Assembly (NCBI GenBank): GCA_017459705.1
Contig: JAFUCJ010000003.1
Coordinates: 1-64,000, forward strand
Direction of reading: 5' to 3'
From: Candidatus Saccharimonadota bacterium
GTDB lineage: Bacteria; Patescibacteriota; Saccharimonadia; Saccharimonadales; Saccharimonadaceae
Length of the DNA stretch: 64,000 bases
Below the pieces are notes generated by a model that did not search any database, was not told where the DNA came from, and was given only the letters and a program-made list of their open reading frames with translations. Both the position numbers and the translations under genes were made by a program. Below, piece after piece: positions 16,551-24,940 of this stretch (positions are counted from its first letter, which is position 1; each line of letters begins with the position of its first letter).

Positions 16551-17900
16551 TCATAACAACCCAGCCATATACAACGGCAAATACACCACGTCGCCGTCAA
16601 CTTTCAAATCTTTTGTGTGCAATACATACCTTGTGCCGACCTTTTTGCCGAATTTCACCTTGAACTTATCCAGTGACGTGTGTTTATCGTACCCGCCCGA
16701 TTTAACCTCAATCGGATTCAATTTATTTTCTTGCACAATCAAAAAATCCACTTCCATATCATTCTTGGCGTTTTTATCATCGTTTACTGCATAAAAATAC
16801 AACTCATATCCATTCGCTCGCAGCGACTGCGCCACCATATTTTCCATAATCATCCCCTCGTTTACACCCAACTTATCAAGCAAAATGTCCCGATAAATCT
16901 TATTATCTAAATACGGCTTCTCATAGAAAACCTGCGTCACCAGCAGACCAGTATCACCAGAATAACATTTCACACTAGCCTCCATACCAGAAAGCGCCAG
17001 CCCAACGCTTGGGTCGGTCGTGTTGTGACACAGATTCACAATCATTGACTCATCTAACCAATCAAAAGCACCCTCGTAATTGCGCCCCCGCGCGTCGTCC
17101 GAAATCGACGCCAACACAAAACGTTTATTCTGTTTGTTTAGCTGCCCAGGCAATCCATTATAAATCGCAAGCACTTTGTCATCGTTCCCATCTGAGTACT
17201 TATGAATATCTTCCCTATAAAGCCTCAAAATCGCTTTCTTCATGATATCAGCCGCCTCAAAACTCTCTTTTTCCCGGTATGCCACCACCGCCTGCGGCAT
17301 CCCACCTACCAGCATGTATGTCCGAAAACGCTTCATAATCTCACGATGTAGTACCCCCACCTCTGCGCGCTTTTGGTATTTCTCCCTCACGAACGGCATC
17401 GTCATCTCATCGCCCATCGCCCACAGAAATTCCTCAAAATCCAAAGGATACATTCGCAATCGCTCTTCTTCTGATGGTATTACAATATCTTGTACATTCT
17501 TTCTTAAACTAATCAGTGACCCCGTTTCAATGTAATCATACCTTCCATCCTCGACCAAATACTTAATCAGTGAACGCGCATCCGGACAAAGTTGCACTTC
17601 ATCAAAAATAATCACCGAACGTCGCTCTACCAGCTTCACCCTAGCAAAAGTTTCAAGTGTGCTAAAGATCTGATTCAAATCATCGCGACTCTCGCTAAAC
17701 AATTTTTTGATCATCAGCGGCGCTTTATTAAAGTCAAGCAGTATATAACTCTCATACTCACGCTTCGCAAAATCCTCGACCACCGTACTTTTACCCACAC
17801 GCCTCGCTCCTTCCACCAGCATCGCAGTACGTCCATGGCTTGCCTGCTTCCACGCCAACAATTTATCATATATTTTACGCTTAAGCTTATTTTCTTCCAT
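16551..17900 (-). CDS. AAA ATPase with C-terminal DUF4143 domain
   Basis: 449 residues. Walker A VEGARRVGKSTVV near 31-43, Walker B SVIIFDEVQLCPDA near 95-108, sensor ETGSLISLRKN, and a C-terminal nuclease-like DUF4143 region with LNPIEVKSGGYDKHT, which has the E-x-K signature of PD-(D/E)xK folds. This family is abundant in CPR genomes, archaea and some gut bacteria; its biological role is unsettled. Monocistronic, with TATAAT upstream on the minus strand and GAGGAG before the ATG. A second, divergent relative is encoded at 33771-35051 inside the DGR locus. Confidence 0.85.
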   Translation of the reverse strand: MEENKLKRKIYDKLLAWKQASHGRTAMLVEGARRVGKSTVVEDFAKREYESYILLDFNKAPLMIKKLFSESRDDLNQIFSTLETFARVKLVERRSVIIFDEVQLCPDARSLIKYLVEDGRYDYIETGSLISLRKNVQDIVIPSEEERLRMYPLDFEEFLWAMGDEMTMPFVREKYQKRAEVGVLHREIMKRFRTYMLVGGMPQAVVAYREKESFEAADIMKKAILRLYREDIHKYSDGNDDKVLAIYNGLPGQLNKQNKRFVLASISDDARGRNYEGAFDWLDESMIVNLCHNTTDPSVGLALSGMEASVKCYSGDTGLLVTQVFYEKPYLDNKIYRDILLDKLGVNEGMIMENMVAQSLRANGYELYFYAVNDDKNAKNDMEVDFLIVQENKLNPIEVKSGGYDKHTSLDKFKVKFGKKVGTRYVLHTKDLKVDGDVVYLPLYMAGLL

Positions 17901-17937
17901 AGCTCACTCCTCACCTCTTATTATAGCACATAAAATC

Positions 17938-18022
17938 ACGAAACGGGCAATTTCAAACTGTCATTTTTACACGAAACGGGCGATTTCAAACTACCATTTT
18001 TACACGAAACGGGCGATTTCGC
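17938..18022. repeat. 33-bp tandem repeat, 2.6 copies
   Basis: Units start at 17938, 17971 and 18004; each begins ACGAAACGGGCRATTTC and carries a TTTTTAC end. It is located between the ATPase start and the murC 3' region. No coding function seen. Confidence 0.85.
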
Positions 18023-18034
18023 CTACTTGCCCAG

Positions 18035-18122
18035 CGTCAACCCCCGATCACCCCGCAACCAGCCATCTGCCGGGCCTGCGTCAAACCCCCAATTTTCCCC
18101 GCAACCAGCCATCTGCCGGGCC
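18035..18122. repeat. Tandem duplication of the murC 3' end
   Basis: 18035-18076 and 18079-18122 are near-identical 43-bp units sharing CCCCGCAACCAGCCATCTGC. The right unit is inside murC; the left lies beyond the present stop codon and would encode the in-frame ending GPADGWLRGDRGLTLGK. The duplication has therefore swapped the protein's last residues for GKLGV. Confidence 0.8.
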
Positions 18123-19406
18123 AGCCGTCATTAGCACCACCAGGTCCCCCTCATCCCTTCTTCGCATGATTTCGTCAAACAGTGCATCATCCGCTTCACC
18201 CCATGTCACCACCGAGTTCACCCCAGTCAGTCCACGCGATAATTCCTCTGGCGTGAGAACCATTAGCTCAGGATTCTCCCTCGTCAAATACGTCGGCAAC
18301 CAATACACCGCCGCCACCCCACTAAAAGCATCTGCATACGAAGAACGCACCTCGTGTTGCCGCGTATTCTGATGCGGTTGATACACTACCACCACACCAC
18401 GCTTTCCATCCAGCCGCGCCTGTTCCAAAGCCATCCCTACCGTCGCCGCAATTTCCTCCGGGTGATGTGCATAGTCTGTATATATCCCATCCGCCAATCG
18501 CTCAAACCTCCGCCCCACCCCCGGATACCGATTCATTACTTCCACAACCTTCTCGCGCGACACTCCCGGCGCCATTAGCATTATCGCCGCCACCGCAAGC
18601 GCCGCGTCATCTCGTCGCACCCCAGGCAAATTAATCCCCCGAGTATCTGCCCCACTTAGCACCTCTGACCCCGGCACCACAAAACCAGCACTACCACTAC
18701 CCCCAGCTCCACCATAATCAGCACCACCGTCATCACCACCATCACTGCCGCCAGCATCCACTCCCATTATCACACGCTCGCTCTGCTTCGCAAACTGCAC
18801 AAACGCCACCTCATAGTCCTCACGCGTCGGATATATATCCGGATGATCATAGCTCACATACGGCATTACTGCCAGCCATGGATGATATTTCAAAAAGTTC
18901 CGGTCGTACTCGTCCGCCTCATATACAAAAAACTCATCACCCTCATGATACGCCCCCGACACCGCAAAACCCAGCGTTGTGCCCACAATGTACGCCGCCG
19001 GCAAACCCAGTTCACGACACGCCCACACAATCATCGAAGTCGTCGTCGTCTTGCCATGCGTTCCTGCCACCGCCACCATTTTCAGCCCCAATTCCTCCAC
19101 TAGAAAAGCCGTCAAATCATCCCGCTTCGTGCACTTCACCCCCGCCGCCCGCGCCGTCACAAGCTCTGGATGATCGGCCGCCAGCGCCGACGTGTAAACA
19201 AACCAATCCACCCCCGACTCCAAACATTCCCGCAAAAATCCCCCATCCTGCTTACCAATCTTTACTTCAATTCCCGCCGCCACTAATTCATCATAAATCG
19301 CCCCTCGCGTCAAGTCGGATCCCATTACCTCATGTCCTGCATTAGCCGCCATCAGTGCCAGCGGCCCCATACCTGTCCCCGATATACCAGAAATATAGAT
19401 TTTCAT
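18081..19406 (-). CDS. murC: UDP-N-acetylmuramate--L-alanine ligase
   Basis: 441 residues. N-terminal Rossmann domain MKIYISGISGTGMGPLA, central ATP-binding GTHGKTTTTSMI near 112-123, the substrate-binding EADEYDRNFLKYHP, and the C-terminal DYAHHPEEIAATV and YQPHQNTR motifs. It adds the first amino acid of the peptidoglycan stem peptide in the cytoplasm. A glycine-rich insertion of about 25 residues (GSDGGDDGGADYGGAGGSG) interrupts the central domain. The extreme C-terminus has been altered by a tandem duplication. Divergent from tsaE-tsaB, with which it shares a 14-bp spacer. Mpl is the main alternative but the start and length fit MurC. Confidence 0.9.
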   Translation of the reverse strand: MKIYISGISGTGMGPLALMAANAGHEVMGSDLTRGAIYDELVAAGIEVKIGKQDGGFLRECLESGVDWFVYTSALAADHPELVTARAAGVKCTKRDDLTAFLVEELGLKMVAVAGTHGKTTTTSMIVWACRELGLPAAYIVGTTLGFAVSGAYHEGDEFFVYEADEYDRNFLKYHPWLAVMPYVSYDHPDIYPTREDYEVAFVQFAKQSERVIMGVDAGGSDGGDDGGADYGGAGGSGSAGFVVPGSEVLSGADTRGINLPGVRRDDAALAVAAIMLMAPGVSREKVVEVMNRYPGVGRRFERLADGIYTDYAHHPEEIAATVGMALEQARLDGKRGVVVVYQPHQNTRQHEVRSSYADAFSGVAAVYWLPTYLTRENPELMVLTPEELSRGLTGVNSVVTWGEADDALFDEIMRRRDEGDLVVLMTAGPADGWLRGKLGV

Positions 19407-19420
19407 GGTATAATATTATC
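19407..19420. promoter_or_regulatory. Shared divergent promoter of murC and tsaE-tsaB
   Basis: Only 14 bp separate the two start codons. TGGTATAAT (TATAAT 19409-19414) lies exactly 6 bases before the plus-strand ATG 19421. On the minus strand GATAAT (19415-19420) lies 8 bases before the murC ATG. The two -10 elements abut, so transcription of the two genes should be mutually exclusive, and both mRNAs should be leaderless. Confidence 0.6.
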
Positions 19421-20347
19421 ATGAAAATATCTTCCGAGCAAGAGATGTACGACTTCGGCAAACAATTCGCCAAGTTAGCAACGCCGGTCATCGAACTTAT
19501 CGGCGACGTTGGCGCCGGCAAGACTACCTTCACTCGCGGCCTCGCCGCCGGCCTCGGCGTCACCCACGAAGTCACCAGCCCTAGTTTTACCATTTCCAAA
19601 TCTTACGCCACTTCCGACGGCCACACTCTTACTCACTACGATTTTTATCGCCTCGCCGACCCCGGCCTTATGCTTAGTGACCTCGCCGAGCACATCAAAA
19701 ACCACGATTACGTCGTAGTCGAATGGGGTAAATCCGTCGAAAATATCCTCCCCGACGACCGCACGACTATCACCATCCGCCAAAACGACGACGGCACCCG
19801 CGAGATCGGCATCGCCGGCGGAGCCGAGGCCGAGGTAGATGGTAATCGGATTGGTATTATTCGAGTGGACACCACTTTGGCGAGCGCCACCGCCCCATCA
19901 TCAGGACGGGTGACGAGTGCGGAGGGGGACCCCCGCCGAGCCTGCGAGGTGGGGGAGGACAGCACTCGGCAGGACCCGTCCGGAACGAGGCGCACGGTAG
20001 CCCCCACCAATCGATTACCCCTCTTCCTCGACACTTCCTCCCCCATCACCATCTTGAAACTCGGCGACACCACCTACGAATGGCCCTCCGGCCACGACCT
20101 CGCCGAGAAACTCCTCAGCTTTATACACGACAAACTCACCGCTACTGGCCATACTTGGCACGACATTTCCGACATTACCTTCATGTCCGGCCCCGGCTCC
20201 TTCACTGGCCTTCGCATCGGCGCCGCCGTTGTCAATGCACTAGCCCACGAGCTAAATATCCCTCTGAGAAACCACCATGGCGAAATTGTCCCCATCATCA
20301 TTCCAGATTACGGTCGCTCCGCCAACATCACCGCCCCACGCAAATAA
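19421..20347 (+). CDS. tsaE: TsaE-TsaB fusion for tRNA t6A synthesis
   Basis: 308 residues. Residues 1-130 are TsaE: Walker A GDVGAGKTTFTRG, SPSFTISKSY, YDFYRL and EWGKSV. Residues about 196-285 match the N-terminal half of TsaB (LFLDTSSP, then GPGSFTGLRIG). Both are partners of TsaD in making threonylcarbamoyl-adenosine on tRNAs. TsaB is short here (about 110 residues instead of about 220). Codons 162-187 in the linker are formed by a complex palindromic element (19904-19981), suggesting that its insertion created or extended the fusion. Start ATG 19421 sits 6 bases after TATAAT, a leaderless arrangement. Confidence 0.85.
   Translation: MKISSEQEMYDFGKQFAKLATPVIELIGDVGAGKTTFTRGLAAGLGVTHEVTSPSFTISKSYATSDGHTLTHYDFYRLADPGLMLSDLAEHIKNHDYVVVEWGKSVENILPDDRTTITIRQNDDGTREIGIAGGAEAEVDGNRIGIIRVDTTLASATAPSSGRVTSAEGDPRRACEVGEDSTRQDPSGTRRTVAPTNRLPLFLDTSSPITILKLGDTTYEWPSGHDLAEKLLSFIHDKLTATGHTWHDISDITFMSGPGSFTGLRIGAAVVNALAHELNIPLRNHHGEIVPIIIPDYGRSANITAPRK
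19904..19981 (+). repeat. Complex stem-loop element, copy A (in tsaE-tsaB linker)
   Basis: P1: GGACGGGT (19904-19911) with ACCCGTCC (19974-19981). P2: CGAGTGC with GCACTCG. P3: CCCCCGCC with GGTGGGGG. Single-stranded parts GA and GCAGG lie between P1 and P2. Copy B at 40643-40716 keeps the loop words GGGTGACG, GGGACCCCC, TGGGGGA and CGGCAGGACCC while its stem sequences differ in a compensating way. The element is read through in frame here. Confidence 0.65.
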
Positions 20348-20451
20348 CTCAAATAGCCCCACCCCGAGGCACTAAAACCCCGAACACCACCAAAATCACA
20401 CCGTCAAGAAAACCACACCACAAAAACTACACCGCCAAGAACCAGTCCTTA
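20348..20451. other. Short spacer
   Basis: C/A-rich spacer between convergent genes; no terminator or other structure seen. Confidence 0.4.
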
Positions 20452-20808
20452 CTAGCTCAAACTTCTTTTCACGATCCGCGACGCGATAAATCCCACCGCG
20501 AAGCCTAGCACGCCTATCCCTACCACTTCCATCGCAATCACCCCAGCGAGTGTCTGGCTACGATTCGCCCACACCGTCCGACTTTCCCCGAGCGGTTTCG
20601 CACGCGAACCCTCCATCTCATCAGCTGGATCCGCCTGCCCCTCCGTCGCATCATCCACCGCAATCACCGTCGCTGACGTACTCTCCGCGAGTGCCACGCC
20701 GAGGTCCTGTGTCGTCTGGCTAAACATCGTCCCCACCCCCACGAACATCCCCACCATCAGAATCAAAGCGACCAAACTTACCACAAGCGCACTTTTCTTA
20801 CTGTTCAT
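20452..20808 (-). CDS. Small protein with two membrane segments
   Basis: 118 residues from ATG 20808, which lies 6 bases after TGCTATAAT on the minus strand (leaderless). An N-terminal hydrophobic helix at 7-30 (ALVVSLVALILMVGMFVGVG) and another near 88-110 (VIAMEVVGIGVLGFAVGFIA) flank an acidic exterior loop of about 55 residues. Ends with the basic SRIVKRSLS. No family recognised. Downstream of clpP in the same direction, with its own promoter. Confidence 0.55.
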   Translation of the reverse strand: MNSKKSALVVSLVALILMVGMFVGVGTMFSQTTQDLGVALAESTSATVIAVDDATEGQADPADEMEGSRAKPLGESRTVWANRSQTLAGVIAMEVVGIGVLGFAVGFIASRIVKRSLS

Positions 20809-20846
20809 ATTTCCATTATAGCACAAAAACTTAAAGGCAAACCCAC

Positions 20847-21428
20847 CTACTTTATAATTTCATCAATTATACCATAGGCCAGCGCTTCCTCCGCGCTCAT
20901 CCAATTATCTCGGTCCATATCCTTCTCGACTTGCGCCAAACTTTTCCCCGTATTTGCCGCAAAAATCTCCGCTAATCGTTTTTTGAGGAACACCCCCTCG
21001 CGAAGCATAATCTCCTGATCCGTAATCTTGCCTTCTGTACCAGACGATGGTTGGTGAATCATCACTCGCGCATTCGGTAGACAATACCTCTTACCCTTCG
21101 CCCCAGACGATAACAGCATCGCCCCCATACTCGCCTGCAAACCGATTCCAATCGTTTCCACATCTGGCGCAATGTAATTCATCGTATCGATAATCGCCAG
21201 TCCATCATACACCGACCCACCAGGCGAATTGATATATAATTTTATGGATTTTTTCGGATCTTCATGCGCGAGATATAGCAGTTGTGCTACTACCAAATTC
21301 GCCGTATGTGAGTTTACGTCTTCACCCAAAAACACAATTCGATCATTAAGCAAGCGCGAATAAATATCGTACGCTCGCTCGCCCCTATTCGTTTCTTCTA
21401 CTACTGTTGGTACTAGATAATTTTTCAT
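20847..21428 (-). CDS. clpP: ATP-dependent Clp protease proteolytic subunit
   Basis: 193 residues. Catalytic triad visible: Ser in [13 protein letters not shown], His in [10 protein letters not shown], Asp in [13 protein letters not shown]. Also [14 protein letters not shown] and AYGIIDEI at the end. Forms the tetradecameric chamber fed by ClpC, encoded immediately upstream with a four-base overlap, so both subunits are made from one transcript under CIRCE control. The usual GQAASM around the serine is GLQASM here. Confidence 0.95.
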   Translation of the reverse strand: MKNYLVPTVVEETNRGERAYDIYSRLLNDRIVFLGEDVNSHTANLVVAQLLYLAHEDPKKSIKLYINSPGGSVYDGLAIIDTMNYIAPDVETIGIGLQASMGAMLLSSGAKGKRYCLPNARVMIHQPSSGTEGKITDQEIMLREGVFLKKRLAEIFAANTGKSLAQVEKDMDRDNWMSAEEALAYGIIDEIIK

Positions 21429-24007
21429 TTCCGTTCCTTTCCTTTTTTACCACTATCGCCATGCACATCGCCGCGACCACCACGTCCGCCATTACCACGG
21501 TCATCTTCGTGGCCACCACGTCCGTCATCCATCACTAATTTTATTTTGCCTTTCACTATATCCGCAGTCGGTATGTCGCCCTTGACGAACTTCCCCGCAA
21601 TCAAATCTTCCGATAGCAGCGACTCCACCTCGTCCTCAATACAACGCCGTAGTGGTCGCGCCCCGTTTTTCGGATCATAACCTTTCTCAATCAGGTAATC
21701 CCGAGCCGCGTCAGTCACCGTCAGTCCGATACCTTTCGCCGCCAAACGTTTTCGCAAATCATCAATCAAATTATCAAAAATCCGCTCCACATCACTTCGC
21801 GTCAGCGCATGAAATACCAGTATCGAATCCAGCCTATTGATCAGCTCCGGACGCATCACTTTGCGAAGAGCCTTCATCGCATACGCCTTGTTTTCTTCAT
21901 ATTCCTCAGCCAGCGCCTTTTTATCATGCGCCGTCTTCGCCGCGAAGCCCAGTTCGCTTTCACGATACATATCCGCCGATCCGAGATTCGATGTCAATAT
22001 CACAATGGTATTGTTAAACTTTACCTTGTTGCCCTGACCATCCGTCAACACGCCGTCTTCCAATATCTGCAATAGTAAATTAAAAACGTCCGGGTGTGCT
22101 TTTTCAATTTCGTCAAATAATATCACCGAATATGGCTTGCGTCGCACCGCCTCAGTCAATTTCCCGCCATCATCATAGCCAATGTACCCCGCCGGCGCCC
22201 CCACGAGTCGCGACACGTTGTGCTTCTCGCCAAATTCGCTCATGTCTATCTTGACTAGTGCGTTTTCCCCGCCAAACACCTCGCGGGCAATCACCCTCGC
22301 GAGCTCAGTCTTACCAACTCCGGTCGGCCCCATAAACAGGAATGACCCGATTGGTCGCCGCGCATCCGTAATGCCAGATCGCCCCCGACGAATCGCCTTC
22401 GCCACCGCGCTAATCGCCTCGTCCTGCCCAATGATAGACTTTTTCAGCTCATTTTCGAGCTTCATCAGCATCTTCATCTCCGATCCGTGTACTTTATTGG
22501 CCGGGATGCCAGTTTTGAGCGAAACTGCCGTCGCCAAGTTCTCCTCCGTCAATACCGGCGTTTCTTCCTTGTTGAACCCCGCCTTTTCAAGTTCCTCAAT
22601 GTCTTTTTCAAGTTTGGCTAGCTCCGTCTTGTACATTGCCGCCTTCTCGAAATCTTCTTGATCCGCAGCCTCGGAGATTTTCCCCTCCAGTCTCGTCTGC
22701 TCGATTTTCATCTTTTTGTATTTACCGCCACCGCGCTTATCGGCCGCCACTTTCGCGATCGCCGCCGCCTCATCAATGATATCAATCACTTTGTCCGGCA
22801 TAAACCTATCGTTGATGTATCGCCCCGACATCGTTATTGCCGTCTCGATTACATCATCCGGTATCGTCACGCCGTGGTGCCGCTCATAATGTTCCTTGAT
22901 GCCTTTAACTATCCGAAACGTTACCGTAGGCGACGGCTCTTCCACCATCACCGTCTGGAATCGCCGCGACAACGCCTTGTCTTTCTCTATCGTCTTGCGA
23001 TATTCATCCAAAGTCGTCGCACCGATCAAATTAATTTTATTTCGCGCAAGCGCCGGTTTTAATATATTCGCCGCGTCCATTGAACCTTCACTCGAACCCG
23101 CCCCGCACAGCAAATGAATCTCGTCGATAAACAGCAGTACCGTATCATCCGCGACCGCCTCGTCTATGATTCCCTTAATACGTTCCTCGAACTCCCCCCG
23201 AAACTTCGTCCCCGCTACTACGCTTGACAAATCTACCTGAAAGATATGCTTACCAATCAGACCACCTGGCACTTCATTCTTGACGATTCGCATCGCCAAA
23301 CCCTCGACAATTGCCGTCTTGCCCACCCCCGCCTCACCGATTAGCACCGGATTCGACTTGGTTCGTCGCGAAAGCACCGTCACTACACGTTCAATCTCAT
23401 TTTCGCGCCCAATCACCGTATCTAGCCGCCCCGCTCGCGCCTCCTCGGTCAAATCTTTTCCATACCTTCTCAAATTTTTATGCGCCAAAGTTTTGAGGTA
23501 CTTCGCTTTTTCGGCTAGAAGTTGCTCGTCCTTGGTCTGCTCCTCCACCATGTCGTCAATTTCGTTTAAAATATCGTCAGTATCTACCCCAAATCCCGTC
23601 ACGATTAGTGACGCGCGTGAGTTCTCCTGACTGAGAAGTGCATATAATATATGCTCCGTACCGATTACCGACAAGCCTTGGTCAGTCACGAAAGTCTCCG
23701 CCAATCGGAACGTCAAAATCACCGATTCCGACAACGACATCATCGCCATACTGCTTCCTGGCACCTCAACCGCCGCTTTGTTCAGAGATTTCTCGACATC
23801 TTCCAGCGTTACCCCCGCCCTGCGCATCAGGCTGGCACCAGTGGAAGTATCCATCGCGAGTATCCCCATCAGCAAATGCTCGGTACCCATGTAGCCATTA
23901 TTGTATCTTTTACTATAATAATCCGCTTTTTGCAACGCAAATCGTCCATTTTCGGACAACCGGCTCATTATTTCACTAAATTCTTCTTGCATATCTTTTT
24001 TCTGCAT
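21425..24007 (-). CDS. clpC: ATP-dependent Clp protease ATPase ClpC
   Basis: 860 residues. N-terminal Clp repeat domain (1-145), first AAA module with [15 protein letters not shown] near 217, a UVR motif ([18 protein letters not shown]) near 440, second AAA module with [13 protein letters not shown] near 550, and D2 C-terminal domain; the last 25 residues are Gly/Asp/Arg-rich ([18 protein letters not shown]). Unfolds substrates for ClpP. ATG 24007 is chosen because TTGACA-17-TAGAAT places transcription start exactly there; ATG 23992 is a weaker alternative. CIRCE at 24025-24051 indicates HrcA heat-shock repression. Confidence 0.96.
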   Translation of the reverse strand: MQKKDMQEEFSEIMSRLSENGRFALQKADYYSKRYNNGYMGTEHLLMGILAMDTSTGASLMRRAGVTLEDVEKSLNKAAVEVPGSSMAMMSLSESVILTFRLAETFVTDQGLSVIGTEHILYALLSQENSRASLIVTGFGVDTDDILNEIDDMVEEQTKDEQLLAEKAKYLKTLAHKNLRRYGKDLTEEARAGRLDTVIGRENEIERVVTVLSRRTKSNPVLIGEAGVGKTAIVEGLAMRIVKNEVPGGLIGKHIFQVDLSSVVAGTKFRGEFEERIKGIIDEAVADDTVLLFIDEIHLLCGAGSSEGSMDAANILKPALARNKINLIGATTLDEYRKTIEKDKALSRRFQTVMVEEPSPTVTFRIVKGIKEHYERHHGVTIPDDVIETAITMSGRYINDRFMPDKVIDIIDEAAAIAKVAADKRGGGKYKKMKIEQTRLEGKISEAADQEDFEKAAMYKTELAKLEKDIEELEKAGFNKEETPVLTEENLATAVSLKTGIPANKVHGSEMKMLMKLENELKKSIIGQDEAISAVAKAIRRGRSGITDARRPIGSFLFMGPTGVGKTELARVIAREVFGGENALVKIDMSEFGEKHNVSRLVGAPAGYIGYDDGGKLTEAVRRKPYSVILFDEIEKAHPDVFNLLLQILEDGVLTDGQGNKVKFNNTIVILTSNLGSADMYRESELGFAAKTAHDKKALAEEYEENKAYAMKALRKVMRPELINRLDSILVFHALTRSDVERIFDNLIDDLRKRLAAKGIGLTVTDAARDYLIEKGYDPKNGARPLRRCIEDEVESLLSEDLIAGKFVKGDIPTADIVKGKIKLVMDDGRGGHEDDRGNGGRGGRGDVHGDSGKKGKERK

Positions 24008-24013
24008 ATCCCT

Positions 24014-24051
24014 ATTCTACACGATTAGCACTCAACTGTCAAGAGTGCTAA
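24014..24051 (-). promoter_or_regulatory. CIRCE operator overlapping the clpC promoter
   Basis: TTAGCACTC (24025-24033), nine-base spacer, GAGTGCTAA (24043-24051): a perfect CIRCE inverted repeat, the known binding site of HrcA. On the minus strand the -35 TTGACA (24037-24042) lies in the CIRCE spacer and right arm and the -10 TAGAAT is at 24014-24019, 17 bp apart. The operator also covers the galU stop codon (24048-24050). Confidence 0.93.
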
Positions 24052-24878
24052 TTACCGCATACTACATTATTTGCGTGTACCCATCCCTCTACTGAGCCAC
24101 CATCCAGATATTCACCAGCCGCCGTCGCCACGCGCATTTCGCCACCCTCGCGAATATACTCATCAATCGGGTCAGTCACCACATATTCCTGGTCCGTCGG
24201 TCCGAAATCATTTTCTTCTACATACTTCACGATTCGCTGCAACAAATCTGGCGTCATCACATATTTCGACACATTTATCAAGTTCGACGGCGCCGTCTCG
24301 ACTGTTGGTTTTTCCACCACTCGTATCAGATTACCATCTTGCACCTCAAATACTCCATATTTGTCCACCTCCGACGGGTCAATTTCTACTCCCAGTATCG
24401 CCGCGCGCTCACCGTCCGACGACGTTTTCACTAGCGTCTCAGCCGCCGTTTCACCCCCCGGATTCCAGATGAAATCATCACCCATAAACACCAGTACCGG
24501 CTCGTTAATCTTGAACTCCTCTACCGCCATTGCAATCGGCACCGCCGTCCCATACTTGCCCGACGGATCCTGCGCGATATAATGAATCCGCACATCATCC
24601 GGCTTTGTCTTGGCTTTTTCGAGTTTATCCTCCTTGCCACGCTCGCGCAAATACAGATTTAGTGCCAAATTATCTCGGTAGAACGCCCGCACTTGGCATG
24701 GCTCTACATTTGACACCACCATATATATATCTTTCACCCCCGCTCGGATTAAATCCTGCACCGAGTAATCCACTAGCGGCCGATTCCCCACCGGCAACAT
24801 TGATTTTTCCACCACCTTGGTAATTGGCAGCCGTCGCGTCCCCCAACCAGCCACCGGTATAATCGCTTTCGTAATCAT
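24048..24878 (-). CDS. galU: UTP--glucose-1-phosphate uridylyltransferase
   Basis: 276 residues from ATG 24878. Nucleotidyltransferase motifs: AIIPVAGWGTRRLPITKVVEKSM-type N-terminus (GWGTRRLPITK), GDDFIW with the metal-binding DD, VEKPTVETAPSNLINVSKYV, and a C-terminal GEYLDGGSVEGWV. Makes UDP-glucose for cell-surface glycans. A purine-rich GGGGG site precedes the start. It lies upstream of clpC, its last codon overlapped by the CIRCE element. UDP-GlcNAc or dTDP-glucose synthesis by a paralogue is less likely given the VEKP/GDD pattern. Confidence 0.9.
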   Translation of the reverse strand: MITKAIIPVAGWGTRRLPITKVVEKSMLPVGNRPLVDYSVQDLIRAGVKDIYMVVSNVEPCQVRAFYRDNLALNLYLRERGKEDKLEKAKTKPDDVRIHYIAQDPSGKYGTAVPIAMAVEEFKINEPVLVFMGDDFIWNPGGETAAETLVKTSSDGERAAILGVEIDPSEVDKYGVFEVQDGNLIRVVEKPTVETAPSNLINVSKYVMTPDLLQRIVKYVEENDFGPTDQEYVVTDPIDEYIREGGEMRVATAAGEYLDGGSVEGWVHANNVVCGN

Positions 24879-24940
24879 AATACCCCCACTATACACCAAA
24901 ATCCGCTCTTTTGCAATCCAAAATATGCTATAATTATAAT

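Noticed and set aside
17938-18022. CRISPR-like array
   Set aside because: Adjacent repeats without spacers and no cas genes; simple tandem duplication. The same holds for 35109-35219.
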